A DNA stretch of 31,435 nt from an uncultured Muribaculaceae bacterium (GCA_910587925.1 CAJUOC010000012.1:37973-69407); one strand, 5' to 3'; shown: positions 8,462 through 19,393, counted from the first letter of the stretch. Notes: generated by a model not told the origin, from the letters alone. Numbers and translations are program-made.

Positions 8462-8589
8462 AAAGTTGAGCTGAATTGACCGTCAGTCACTCTCAACCGA
8501 GGCACCGCCAAGCGCCTTTGAGATGAGTAAGCATGAGGTAATCCAACCCAAGCATGAGTAATGATTTTTTTCGTGATTTGGAAATACAG
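8462..8589. other. Non-coding stretch with reiterated ATGAG(G)TAA motifs
   Basis: No gene is visible. Three related motifs occur in a row: ATGAGTAA (8523-8530), GCATGAGGTAA (8531-8541) and GCATGAGTAA (8552-8561). A T-run follows (8565-8571). They lie upstream of the regulator remnant and could be its former operators, but this is speculative. No TAnnTTTG promoter was found for the remnant. Confidence 0.35.
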
Positions 8590-8622
8590 CTGCGCCCCGG
8601 GCCATATCGGCCCGGGGCGCAG
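8590..8622 (-). terminator. Strong GC hairpin after the T9SS protein gene, possibly bidirectional
   Basis: CTGCGCCCCGGGCC (8590-8603) and its exact complement (8609-8622) form a 14-bp stem with a 5-nt loop. It lies 21 nt past the stop codon of the minus-strand gene at 8644. The following minus-strand sequence is only moderately T-rich (TGTATTTCC). It could also end transcripts from the parC operon on the plus strand. Confidence 0.65.
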
Positions 8623-8643
8623 TCATAGGTGAGAGATGTATTT

Positions 8644-10614
8644 TCAGCGGGTGAAGGTCTTGCGCACCGAGCCGTCGCTCATGCGCACCACGCGCAGGCC
8701 CTTGCCGGCGGCGCGGCGGCCGTAGAGGTCGTATGCGTCCAGCTCGACGGGCTCGCCGCCGGTGGCGACGTCTTCGATGCCGGCATACTTATGGCCCTGG
8801 TCTTCGAAGTCGGCCTTGCCGCGGGGACTGATGTGGAGAGGATAGTAGGAGTTGAGGATGCCGGTGAGTGTCCACTTGTGGTCGAAGTACCCTGCAGTGG
8901 AAGTCTTGTAGTAGTCGGCCGCCTTGTTGCACCACATCCATGCGGCGCCGTCGAGGTCGTCGAGCGTGCCGTCAAAAATCTTGTACTTCTGCGAGTTCCA
9001 CAGGCCATGGTAGTCGCCGGCCTCGTAGTATTCGTCGGGGAAGACCACATTCTTGACACGCACGAGCTGGTTGCCGTAGACATATCCGTCCTGGGCCATG
9101 GCGAGCTGACGCAGCGTAAGCTCGATGGGCTTCACTTCGTTGCCGCTCGACACCACGCGCCACTCGGCCGAGGTGCGGGGCACCATGGTGAGACCGGCGT
9201 CGCCAAAGATGAGCTGGCCCACGATATCGGTGAGGTTGTCGCCGACCTTGACGCCGCTGGGGTCGATCTCATCGTAGCCGCAGCCCATGGCCGAGCGCAG
9301 CTCTACGCCGCCGGTGGCGTCCTGGGCAAAGATGGAGTGTACGATGCGGTCGTACGACAGGTCGTAGTACGACTCTATGAAGGTGACGGTGGCCTGGCCC
9401 TTGTATACGTAGACCGAGGTCATGTCGTTGTTGTCCTCGTCGCAGAATTGGCTCAGCGTCGTGGCCACGGTCGAGGGTACCGGGCGCCACTCGGCGCGGA
9501 GCACCTTGTCGGCCGCGCCCTCGCTCGAGAAGGTGATGAGGTCGTAGAAAAAGCGCGACTCCACCGGGGTGAGAGTCACCGTAAGGTCGTAGCCGGCCTC
9601 GCTCATGGCGGCCTCCTTGCTGATGGTGGTGGCAGAGAGGGCTACCTGACCCGACTCGCCCGGGGCGACGGTGATATCGCCGGTGAGGTCGGTGGCGCGC
9701 ACGTTTACGGTGCGTGTCACGCTCACATTGCAGTATATCTGGCCGAAGTCGAGAGGATTGGCCGAGAAGGTGATGTTGGGGAGCGGAGCCGGGGGCACGG
9801 CGCCCTCAAACAGCTCTTGCAGCGAGGTGGCCACGCGCAGCTCGTCGACAGTCACGGCCGGTATCTTGCTGGTGATGGCCGAGCGCTGGCACAGGGCTAT
9901 GCCGCGGATGTCGACGATGCTCTCGTCGACTGTCGAGCCGGGGCCTTGCTCCACATCGGCGACGGCGCTCGCATCGGCGGGATTGACCCAGAGAGCCACA
10001 GGGTCGTTGGCATCGCCGTCGACGGCGGCATAGGACACCACCACCAGGGCGGTCTGCCCTACGGGGATCTCCTTGTCACACCATGTGACGTCGGCCGCGG
10101 GAGTGCCGTTGGCATTGCCCTTGCGGCTCACGCCGAATACAGCCGTACCGTCGGCCGTACCTTTCTTTATATAGAGCCCGGCACCTTCAGAGGAGGTGAT
10201 GCCGTCGCCCAGAGCGAGTTGGGAGTTGGAGCCTGTGAGCACCACGACTGCGCCGGGCTTTGAGCCCAGCGACGCGGGAAACTCATCGACGCGCACCAGA
10301 GCGCTGTAGTATACCGCGCCTGCAATGGCATCCTGGCCCTTGGGCGCGAAGATTATCTGATACGAGGTCTTGCCCATATCGGTCGAGAGGCGGGCACTGG
10401 CGCCGGCAGCCTCGTCCTGATAGCCCGCGCGGGTGAGCGAGCCGTCGGCGACATTTATGGAGTTGGAGCCGACGCTGCCGTTTGACACCCACGCGCCCTG
10501 CGAGAGCAGGCCGCCTGCCGGGTAGGCAAAAGACTCACTGACAAGCACATCGGCCGAAGCCGCCGGTGCGCCCAGTATAGCCGAAAGGGCACCGAGAAGT
10601 AAAAGTCGTTTCAT
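8644..10614 (-). CDS. T9SS-type secreted multidomain protein
   Basis: A 656-residue exported protein. Residues 1-21 are a signal peptide ending in ASADV. The N-terminal 270 residues (SESFAYPAGGLLSQGAWVSN onward) resemble LamG/concanavalin-like choice-of-anchor domains. A middle Ig-like segment (about 275-375) follows. Next comes an OB-fold-like segment with VYVYKGQATVTFIESYYDL and SIFAQDATGGVEL, similar to nuclease-associated OB modules of Bacteroidetes surface proteins. The C-terminus (AYDLYGRRAAGKGLRVVRM, then SDGSVRKTF) has the pattern of a type A T9SS sorting domain, which would be removed on secretion through the outer membrane. No catalytic motif was recognised, so its role is unknown. 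It is monocistronic, with a -7 element upstream and a strong hairpin downstream. Confidence 0.82.
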   Translation of the reverse strand: MKRLLLLGALSAILGAPAASADVLVSESFAYPAGGLLSQGAWVSNGSVGSNSINVADGSLTRAGYQDEAAGASARLSTDMGKTSYQIIFAPKGQDAIAGAVYYSALVRVDEFPASLGSKPGAVVVLTGSNSQLALGDGITSSEGAGLYIKKGTADGTAVFGVSRKGNANGTPAADVTWCDKEIPVGQTALVVVSYAAVDGDANDPVALWVNPADASAVADVEQGPGSTVDESIVDIRGIALCQRSAITSKIPAVTVDELRVATSLQELFEGAVPPAPLPNITFSANPLDFGQIYCNVSVTRTVNVRATDLTGDITVAPGESGQVALSATTISKEAAMSEAGYDLTVTLTPVESRFFYDLITFSSEGAADKVLRAEWRPVPSTVATTLSQFCDEDNNDMTSVYVYKGQATVTFIESYYDLSYDRIVHSIFAQDATGGVELRSAMGCGYDEIDPSGVKVGDNLTDIVGQLIFGDAGLTMVPRTSAEWRVVSSGNEVKPIELTLRQLAMAQDGYVYGNQLVRVKNVVFPDEYYEAGDYHGLWNSQKYKIFDGTLDDLDGAAWMWCNKAADYYKTSTAGYFDHKWTLTGILNSYYPLHISPRGKADFEDQGHKYAGIEDVATGGEPVELDAYDLYGRRAAGKGLRVVRMSDGSVRKTFTR

Positions 10615-10643
10615 ACGGAATAGTTTTTTCGTGGAAATCTATG

Positions 10644-10651
10644 CAAATATA
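10644..10651 (-). promoter_or_regulatory. Promoter -7 element of the T9SS protein gene
   Basis: Reads TATATTTG on the minus strand, 29 nt before the ATG at 10614, matching TAnnTTTG. No clear TTTG -33 element at the expected distance; the upstream region is AT-rich. Confidence 0.5.
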
Positions 10652-10750
10652 CACATTTTTCCGTCATAACCATCCATAATAAAACCTAATAAAAGCAAAA
10701 ACCGCCACAATGACACGCCGCGCTCCCCGGATGGCAGAGGGCTGAAACGC

Positions 10751-10784
10751 CAGCGGGCCACCCCGGCGATGGGGTGGCCCGCTG
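10751..10784 (-). terminator. rpmH downstream hairpin
   Basis: CAGCGGGCCACCCC (10751-10764) and its exact complement (10771-10784) form a 14-bp stem with a 6-nt loop. It lies 22 nt beyond the rpmH stop codon. No strong U-tract follows, so it may act as an RNA 3'-end stabiliser as much as a terminator. Confidence 0.65.
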
Positions 10785-10806
10785 CGCGGCAGGTAACCGT
10801 CAGAGA

Positions 10807-10962
10807 TTACTTGCTGGCAATGCGGTCGGATACGGTGAGGTATTTGCGACCCTTGGCACGACGACGAGCCAGCACCTTGCGGCCCTCGGGAGTGGACATG
10901 CGCTCGCGGAAGCCGTGCTTGTTGACGCGCTTGCGGTTGGAGGGTTGGAATGTTCTTTTCAT
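10807..10962 (-). CDS. rpmH: 50S ribosomal protein L34
   Basis: A 51-residue basic protein beginning MKRTFQPSNRKRVNKHGFRE, followed by RMSTPEGRKVLARRRAKGR, the unmistakable L34 sequence. L34 is a small structural protein of the large ribosomal subunit that binds 23S rRNA. The length is normal, with a short family-typical C-terminal extension (KYLTVSDRIASK). It is not next to rnpA/yidC as in many bacteria. It stands alone between the TPM gene and a secreted-protein gene, with its own promoter and hairpin. Confidence 0.98.
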   Translation of the reverse strand: MKRTFQPSNRKRVNKHGFRERMSTPEGRKVLARRRAKGRKYLTVSDRIASK

Positions 10963-11033
10963 TGCCTTGATTATTATTGATTTACTTTATGCAGATGGAT
11001 GCGTATGTGCCGGCGAAAGCACATTTCGGGATG

Positions 11034-11064
11034 CAAATTTAGCAATTTCCCGCGTAAGCGCCAA
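11034..11064 (-). promoter_or_regulatory. rpmH promoter
   Basis: On the minus strand, TTGG (11061-11064) and TAAATTTG (11034-11041) are separated by 19 nt, close to the TTTG/TAnnTTTG consensus. The leader to the rpmH ATG would be about 65 nt. Confidence 0.6.
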
Positions 11065-11085
11065 GCCTTTTGTCAAAAAAAGCTA

Positions 11086-12369
11086 TCACCAGCCGCCCGA
11101 GGCGCCGCCGCCGCCCGTGCTGCCGCCGCCGAAACCGCCGCCGAAGCTGCCGCCGCCGAAGCTGCCGCCTCCGCGCGAGCCGAGCGCGGCGCCGAGTCCA
11201 AGCGCGGCCAGGGCTGCGCCGTCGCCCTCGGGCTCGATGTCGTAGCCGCGCTGCTGGCGGTGATGACAGTTGAGACACTCATACTCGCGCACTCCGATAC
11301 CCTTGGTGCCGGGGCCGGGATGGCGCAGCACACGGTTGGCCACCAGGCGGGCAGTGCGCGCGTGGCAGCGGTCACACTCGATGTACTGCGATTTTGAGCT
11401 TACGTAGGGCAGTATGTCCGTCTCGCCGCACGAGGGGCAGCGCCACACATCGTAGTCGACCGAGCCGATGCGCTCCTCGAGGTCTTGAGCCGGGGTGAGA
11501 TAGTCGTTGTCGTGCACCTCGTCGATTTTCTGCATGGTGGTGCCGCAGGTGGGACACTTGCGCCGGTGGTCGCGCCAGTGGCGCAGGAACAGCAGATAGG
11601 GGATGGTGGCCACGCAGGGTATGCCCAGGCCGAGAAATGTCAGTATGAGCCATACCGACTTGCCCGGGGCCAGGGCGCGGTACTTGTCGTAGTCGCTGCG
11701 GCCGCGCACTCCGGCCAGCGACAGCGCCAGCATCAGCAGCATGATGGCGGCCAGGCCGCAGGCGCAGTATACATATACGAGGAAGCCGTCGGCGGCTCCC
11801 TCGGCGCCGCCGGCCGTATCGGTGTCGCGCTCGGCCGAGCGTATCTCCTCGGCGTAGGCGGGGTCGGTGAGTATGCGCGCAATCTGCGATGTGGCCTCGG
11901 CCAGACCGGCGCCGTAGTCGCCGCGACGGAAGGCCGGGGCGAGGGTCTCGCGTATGATGCGGCCGCAGACGATGTCGGGCAGCACGCCCTCGAGACCGTA
12001 GCCGGGGCGGATGGCCATGCGGCGGTCGTCGACGGCCACCACGATGAGCAGGCCGTTGTCGCGGTCTTGCTTGCCGAGACCCCAGCGCTCAAAGAGCTCT
12101 GTGGCATATGTGTCGATGTCGGTATCTGAGGGGATGGAGCCGACGACGGCCACCATCGGCTCGGCGGTGGTGCGTGAGCGTATGTCGGCGAGGGTGGCGT
12201 CGATGGCGGCGCGCGAGGCGGCGTCGACGTATCCGTCGGGGTCGGCGACAAAGCGGGTGCGGTCGGCGCGGTGCACATCGGGCACCTCATCGACGGTATA
12301 TGTGGCGGCGGGCAGAGCCGCGGCGCCCGCCAGCAGTACAAGCAGCAGTGTGAGCAGGCGTGTCATCAT
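11086..12369 (-). CDS. TPM-domain membrane protein with four CxxC knuckles and Gly-rich tail
   Basis: A 427-residue protein. A signal peptide (1-21) is followed by a TPM domain (about 40-170) with FVADPDGYVD, GLGKQDRDNGLLIVVAVDDR and MAIRPGYGLEGVLPD. This is the YgcG/TPM fold, linked in other organisms to photosystem II repair and to phosphatase-like activity. Two hydrophobic segments (about 196-220 and 239-263) should span the inner membrane. The cytoplasmic-like part has four CxxC pairs (Cys272/275, 311/314, 332/335, 365/368), suggesting two zinc ribbons. The tail (400-427) is Gly/Ser-rich, as in YgcG relatives. The start overlaps the stop of the DUF4919-like gene (ATGA); a second in-frame ATG follows directly. 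Last gene of a three-gene operon; function unproven. Confidence 0.85.
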   Translation of the reverse strand: MMTRLLTLLLVLLAGAAALPAATYTVDEVPDVHRADRTRFVADPDGYVDAASRAAIDATLADIRSRTTAEPMVAVVGSIPSDTDIDTYATELFERWGLGKQDRDNGLLIVVAVDDRRMAIRPGYGLEGVLPDIVCGRIIRETLAPAFRRGDYGAGLAEATSQIARILTDPAYAEEIRSAERDTDTAGGAEGAADGFLVYVYCACGLAAIMLLMLALSLAGVRGRSDYDKYRALAPGKSVWLILTFLGLGIPCVATIPYLLFLRHWRDHRRKCPTCGTTMQKIDEVHDNDYLTPAQDLEERIGSVDYDVWRCPSCGETDILPYVSSKSQYIECDRCHARTARLVANRVLRHPGPGTKGIGVREYECLNCHHRQQRGYDIEPEGDGAALAALGLGAALGSRGGGSFGGGSFGGGFGGGSTGGGGASGGW

Positions 12370-13091
12370 TCGGCGCTTTCAGAGGGGTGCTTGAGATAGT
12401 ACTGGCGCAGCAGCTCGCCGATATTGAAGTAGTAGCCCTTGGGCGAGGTGGGCGTCTTGGGGTTGACCACGATGTAGTCGTAGTGGGGTGGCTCGTAGCG
12501 CTGCTCGCGAGCGGTGATGCCCGAGAGGTTGAGGAAGTCGTACTCGTCGTGGGGATATACCACAGTCCAGGCATTCTCGGGGTCGAGGCCCGTGCCCGAC
12601 GACGCTATCACCAGCAGCAGGCGGTTGAGCTTGTACTGCCATATCTTGGCCAGGTCGTACTTGCCGTTTTGCTCGTAGACAAAGATGCGGTTGGTGAGCT
12701 GGCGCAGGTTGACGGGATTGTCGGCCAGGCTCTCCATGGCGTAGTCGAGTATCTGCTTGCGCTCGGCGCGGGTCCACGATTTTTTGTTGAAGAGCGGAGT
12801 GATGCGCTCCAGTGTGGCGGGGTCGACAGGCGGGCGGTACGGGTCGTAATCTTCCTGGAAGAGGGTACCGTAGTAGAAATACTGAAATGCACGTGTGTCC
12901 ATCGAGGTGGTGTCGTTGCGCATAAACTCGCGCAGCAGACGGGGATAGTAATATGGCGATGACTCGTCGACCGATGCGGCGCGTATGGCCTCGAGGTCGG
13001 GCTTGCCCGGGCCGGCGGCGGGAGCGGCCGCGGCGGCGGCAGCCCCTGTGACCAGCGCGGCCAGCGATATAAGGATATGGCGGAGTGTCAT
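12366..13091 (-). CDS. Secreted DUF4919-like protein
   Basis: A 241-residue protein starting at the ATG at 13091, which overlaps the upstream gene's stop (ATGA). The open frame continues upstream only in shadow of that gene. A signal peptide (MTLRHILISLAALVTGAAAA, cleavage around residue 20-25) precedes a mature part with SSPYYYPRLLREFMRNDT, FQYFYYGTLFQEDYDPYRPP, then later YDFLNLSGI and GYYFNIGELLRQYY. I associate these patterns with DUF4919, a Bacteroidetes family of unknown function. It sits between a small membrane protein and a TPM-domain protein, both translationally coupled to it, so a shared envelope role is likely. No catalytic motif is evident. Confidence 0.8.
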   Translation of the reverse strand: MTLRHILISLAALVTGAAAAAAAPAAGPGKPDLEAIRAASVDESSPYYYPRLLREFMRNDTTSMDTRAFQYFYYGTLFQEDYDPYRPPVDPATLERITPLFNKKSWTRAERKQILDYAMESLADNPVNLRQLTNRIFVYEQNGKYDLAKIWQYKLNRLLLVIASSGTGLDPENAWTVVYPHDEYDFLNLSGITAREQRYEPPHYDYIVVNPKTPTSPKGYYFNIGELLRQYYLKHPSESAE

Positions 13092-13567
13092 AGAAGTTGT
13101 GCGAAGATTAGCATCAGCATGGAAAAGTTTACCACGGCGGGCAGGCCGAGGCCGGCCAGGGCGCTCCAGCGCATGGCGGCGCCGGAGGCGATGCCGCCGG
13201 GGGTACGCGAGTATGCGAGATAGCCCAGCGCCGCGCCGGCGGCCGAGGCCACTATCACCCACGTGGATGTGCCGGCCACCAGGCCCACAAAGGCACCGGC
13301 CAGCGCGCCGGCCACAGTATATATGCGGCAGGCCCGCGGGGCGGGCGACGGCTCCAGATACCCGATGCCGGCGGCAATCAGGGCGGCGGCGCCCCAAAAC
13401 CACAGCGCCTCGCCGTCCAGGGCTGTCATACAGCTCAGCCGGGCCACCATCAGGGCGGCAAAGGTGATGAGCGCGGCGGGGACGCGCCTGGAAAAGGCAA
13501 ACACGGCTCCGGCACCCGCCAGCAAGGCGGCCACGCAGAGTGTCATTACGGGCATGGAGAGCAACAT
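13088..13567 (-). CDS. Small polytopic membrane protein of unknown function
   Basis: A 159-residue, strongly hydrophobic protein with roughly five predicted membrane segments (around residues 5-23, 30-47, 54-70, 80-115 as one or two helices, and 132-157). The segments are rich in Ala and Gly (for example ALAGAFVGLVAG and ASAAGAALGYLAY). I do not recognise the family. The chosen start is the ATG at 13567; another Met four codons later is possible. First gene of an operon: its TGA overlaps the ATG of the DUF4919-like gene. A -7 promoter element lies about 53 nt upstream. Confidence 0.7.
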   Translation of the reverse strand: MLLSMPVMTLCVAALLAGAGAVFAFSRRVPAALITFAALMVARLSCMTALDGEALWFWGAAALIAAGIGYLEPSPAPRACRIYTVAGALAGAFVGLVAGTSTWVIVASAAGAALGYLAYSRTPGGIASGAAMRWSALAGLGLPAVVNFSMLMLIFAQLL

Positions 13568-13619
13568 AGATACAAAGGAGTTTTATGGCGTCTTGCTGTA
13601 GAAACGTCGTGGATAGCAA

Positions 13620-13627
13620 CAAAGTTA
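13620..13627 (-). promoter_or_regulatory. Promoter -7 element of the membrane/DUF4919/TPM operon
   Basis: Reads TAACTTTG on the minus strand, matching TAnnTTTG, about 53 nt before the ATG at 13567. The expected -33 region falls inside the carB terminator hairpin and has no TTTG. Confidence 0.5.
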
Positions 13628-13631
13628 ACGA

Positions 13632-13667
13632 AAAAAAGCGGTAGGAGCCTTCTCCTGCCGCTTTTTT
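13632..13667 (-). terminator. carAB intrinsic terminator
   Basis: A 16-bp stem (13632-13647 with 13652-13667, one G-U pair) and a CCTT/AAGG tetraloop. Its arms end in A/T runs, so a U-tract follows in the minus-strand transcript. It begins 24 nt after the carB stop codon. The A/T symmetry means it could also work on the plus strand. Confidence 0.88.
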
Positions 13668-13690
13668 AAATAATTTTTAGATTGACGCGC

Positions 13691-16915
<3,225 letters not shown>

Positions 16916-16924
16916 GTCAGCGGA

Positions 16925-17998
16925 TTATAAGAGTCTGATAAATTCGTCGAAGAAAAACTCGGTGTCGCGCGGACCCGACGATGCCTCGGGATGAAACTGC
17001 GCCGAGAAGTATGGGCGGCTCTTGTGGCGTATACCCTCGTTGGTGCCGTCGTTCATATTTATAAAGAGCGGCTCCCAGTCGGCGGGCAGAGTGGAGTCGT
17101 CGACGGCAAAGCCATGATTCTGCGATGTGATGTAGCACTGGTTGGTACCGACGCGGCGCACGGGCTGATTGTGGCTGCGGTGGCCATACTTGAGCTTGTA
17201 GATCTTGGCGCCGGCGGCCTTGGCCAGGAGCTGGTTGCCCATGCAGATGCCGCAGATGGGCTTGCCGGTATCCATGGCGCGGCGTATGTGCTCGACGGTC
17301 TTGTCGGCAAAGTCGGGGTTGCCGGGGCCGTTGCTTATGAAGAGGCCGTCGTACTCCATGCCGGTGAAGTCGTAGTCCCAGGGCACGCGTATGACACGCA
17401 CACCGCGGCTCGACAGGCAGCGTATGATATTGTGCTTGATGCCGCAATCGACCAGCACCACGCGCTTGCCATCCTCGGGGCCGTACTCGCGCACCTCGGT
17501 ACACGATGTCTCGGCGATGAGATTGTGCACATTGGGGTCGTAGCTCTCCGGCTCGGGCTGGCCCTCAAAGATGATTTTGCCCAGCATCGAGCCGCTCTCG
17601 CGCAGGTGCTTGGTGAGGGCACGGGTATCAATGCCGTACAGACCTGCCACCTTCTCCTCGCGCAGCCAGTCGCCAAGAGTGCGGTCGGCCAGCCAGTGGG
17701 AGTGCTCCCAGGCATAGTCCTGGGCGATGATGGCGCGGCAGTGTATGCGCGAGCTCTCGAGATACTCGCTCAGGTCGGGGCTGCCTCCCTGCGGGGGCAC
17801 GCCGTAATTGCCGAGCAGCGGAAAGGTGGTGACGAGAATCTGCCCCTCATAGGAAGGGTCGGTAAGGCTTTCGGGATAGCCGGTCATGGCGGTGTTGAAC
17901 ACTACCTCTCCGGCTGCCGGTGCCTCGTGGCCAAACGAATAGCCTTCAAAACGGGTGCCATCCTCAAGTACCAGGACGGCTGGTGTGGGCTGTCGCAT
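16925..17998 (-). CDS. carA: Carbamoyl-phosphate synthase small (glutaminase) subunit
   Basis: A 357-residue subunit that hydrolyses glutamine and passes ammonia to CarB. The N-terminal half has the CPSase small-chain pattern (FEGYSFG, VVFNTAMTGYPESLTDPSY, LLGNYGV). The C-terminal half is a class I glutamine amidotransferase with nucleophile Cys252 in GICMGNQLLA and the His336/Glu338 pair in FSAQFHPEAS. The nucleophile elbow reads CMGNQ rather than the common CLGHQ. The start at 17998 agrees with the family's N-terminus and with the consensus promoter 50 nt upstream. First gene of the carAB operon; no attenuator-like structure was seen in the leader. Confidence 0.98.
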   Translation of the reverse strand: MRQPTPAVLVLEDGTRFEGYSFGHEAPAAGEVVFNTAMTGYPESLTDPSYEGQILVTTFPLLGNYGVPPQGGSPDLSEYLESSRIHCRAIIAQDYAWEHSHWLADRTLGDWLREEKVAGLYGIDTRALTKHLRESGSMLGKIIFEGQPEPESYDPNVHNLIAETSCTEVREYGPEDGKRVVLVDCGIKHNIIRCLSSRGVRVIRVPWDYDFTGMEYDGLFISNGPGNPDFADKTVEHIRRAMDTGKPICGICMGNQLLAKAAGAKIYKLKYGHRSHNQPVRRVGTNQCYITSQNHGFAVDDSTLPADWEPLFINMNDGTNEGIRHKSRPYFSAQFHPEASSGPRDTEFFFDEFIRLL

Positions 17999-18047
17999 GC
18001 GATTGTGACGTTACGTAGGGTTTTGTGCCTCTTGTGCTAAGGCGTCA

Positions 18048-18078
18048 CAAAGGTAAGCATTTTTGCTCACACCGCAAA
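18048..18078 (-). promoter_or_regulatory. carAB promoter (full consensus)
   Basis: On the minus strand, TTTG (18075-18078) and TACCTTTG (18048-18055) are exactly 19 nt apart, a complete Bacteroidetes housekeeping promoter. It fits entirely between the hflX stop and the carA start, with a leader of about 40-45 nt. Confidence 0.85.
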
Positions 18079-18092
18079 TTTTTCGGCCGCGG

Positions 18093-19310
18093 TCAGTCTT
18101 GCTCGGTGTAGTCCTGGTAGAGGAGGTCGTTGTAGGGGAAGCGGCTCAGATGCACTTCCTTGGCCTTGTCGTAGAGGAGGCGGCGCAGCTCGTCGATGCC
18201 CTGGCCGGTCTTGGCCGAGATGAAGACGCAGTTGTCGGCCATGCGGGCCATCCACGTGGCGCGCAGCTCGTCGAGGGAGAGGTTGGCACGGGTGGCGGGG
18301 GTGAGGTCGTCGGCGTCTTTAGGGGTGTAGCGGAAGGCGTCTATCTTGTTGAATACAAGTATCTGAGGTTTGTCGGCGCTGCCGCATACGTCGCGCAGTG
18401 TGCGGTCGACGACCTGTATCTGCTCTTCAAAATTGGGATGGGATATGTCGACTACATGCACCAGTATGTCGGCCTCGCGCACCTCGTCGAGGGTCGACTT
18501 GAAGGAGTCGACCAGATGGGTGGGCAGCTTGCGTATGAAGCCTACGGTGTCGGTGAGCAGGAAGGGGAGATTGTCGATGGTGACCTTGCGCACGGTGGTG
18601 TCGAGGGTGGCAAAGAGCTTGTTCTCGGCAAAGACTTCGCTCTTGCTCAGGAGATTCATCAGCGTGGACTTGCCCACGTTGGTGTACCCGACCAGCGCCA
18701 CGCGGGTGAGTTTGCCGCGGTTTTTGCGCTGGATGGATTTCTGGCGGTCGAGCGCTTTTAGCTCCTCCTTGAGGCGGGCTATCTTGTCGAGGATGATGCG
18801 GCGGTCGGTCTCTATCTGAGTCTCGCCGGGGCCGCGCATGCCGATACCGCCGCGCTGGCGCTCGAGGTGGGTCCACAGGCGGGTGAGCCGGGGCAGCAGA
18901 TACTGATACTGGGCCAGCTCGACCTGTGTCTTGGCGGCGGCTGTCTGCGCGCGACGGGCAAATATGTCGAGGATGAGGCTTGTGCGGTCGAGTATCTTCA
19001 CTTTCAGCTCCTTCTCGAGATTTGACACCTGCTTGGTGGTGAGGTCGTCGTCAAAGATTACCACACCGATGTCGTTGAGCTCGACATAGGCGGCAATCTC
19101 CTCGAGCTTGCCTTTGCCCACAAATGTGCGTGGATTGGGGTAGTCGAGCTTCTGGGTGAAGCGTGTCACGGTGACGGCGCCGGCCGTATCGGCCAGAAAA
19201 GCGAGCTCGTCGAGATACTCCCGCACCTTGGCTTCGTCCTGGGCGGGTGTGATGAGCCCCACGAGCACGGCGCGCTCCGAGAGCTCCTGACTTATTACCA
19301 AATCTTTCAT
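18093..19310 (-). CDS. hflX: Ribosome-associated GTPase HflX
   Basis: A 405-residue GTPase that binds the 50S subunit and splits or rescues stalled ribosomes under stress. The N-terminal HflX domain has NPRTFVGKGKLEEI (59-72) and DDDLTTKQVSNLEKEL (87-102). It is followed by the diagnostic GIGMRGPGETQIETDRR (155-171). GTPase motifs: G1 GYTNVGKS (208-215), G2 ATLDTT (234-239), G3 DTVGF (254-258), G4 NKID (321-324) and a later SAK (G5). Length is typical. The gene follows the fabG terminator, and no TAnnTTTG promoter is obvious in the 30-nt gap, so it may depend on read-through or an atypical promoter. Confidence 0.97.
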   Translation of the reverse strand: MKDLVISQELSERAVLVGLITPAQDEAKVREYLDELAFLADTAGAVTVTRFTQKLDYPNPRTFVGKGKLEEIAAYVELNDIGVVIFDDDLTTKQVSNLEKELKVKILDRTSLILDIFARRAQTAAAKTQVELAQYQYLLPRLTRLWTHLERQRGGIGMRGPGETQIETDRRIILDKIARLKEELKALDRQKSIQRKNRGKLTRVALVGYTNVGKSTLMNLLSKSEVFAENKLFATLDTTVRKVTIDNLPFLLTDTVGFIRKLPTHLVDSFKSTLDEVREADILVHVVDISHPNFEEQIQVVDRTLRDVCGSADKPQILVFNKIDAFRYTPKDADDLTPATRANLSLDELRATWMARMADNCVFISAKTGQGIDELRRLLYDKAKEVHLSRFPYNDLLYQDYTEQD

Positions 19311-19341
19311 ATATTATATAACAACCGTCGCGTGAAAAAAG

Positions 19342-19379
19342 ACAGACGCCGGCGGCAATATCGGCCGGCCGGCGTCTGT
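19342..19379 (-). terminator. fabG intrinsic terminator
   Basis: ACAGACGCCGGC (19342-19353) pairs with its exact complement (19368-19379), a 12-bp stem. The minus-strand sequence after it is CTTTTTTCACGC, a proper U-tract. It lies about 15 nt past the fabG stop codon. Confidence 0.85.
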
Positions 19380-19393
19380 GTGTGATGGGGTGA

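Noticed and set aside
8629..10263. 544-codon plus-strand open frame opposite the T9SS protein
   Set aside because: The minus strand has a signal peptide, domains and sorting tail; the plus frame is compositional shadow.
11086..11190. GCC/GCG triplet-rich stretch considered as a microsatellite
   Set aside because: It encodes the Gly/Ser-rich C-terminal tail typical of TPM/YgcG-like proteins, and repeat units are not identical.
13092..13622. Longer N-terminus for the DUF4919-like protein
   Set aside because: It lies in another frame of the membrane protein gene; the ATG at 13091 gives a clean signal peptide and an ATGA overlap.
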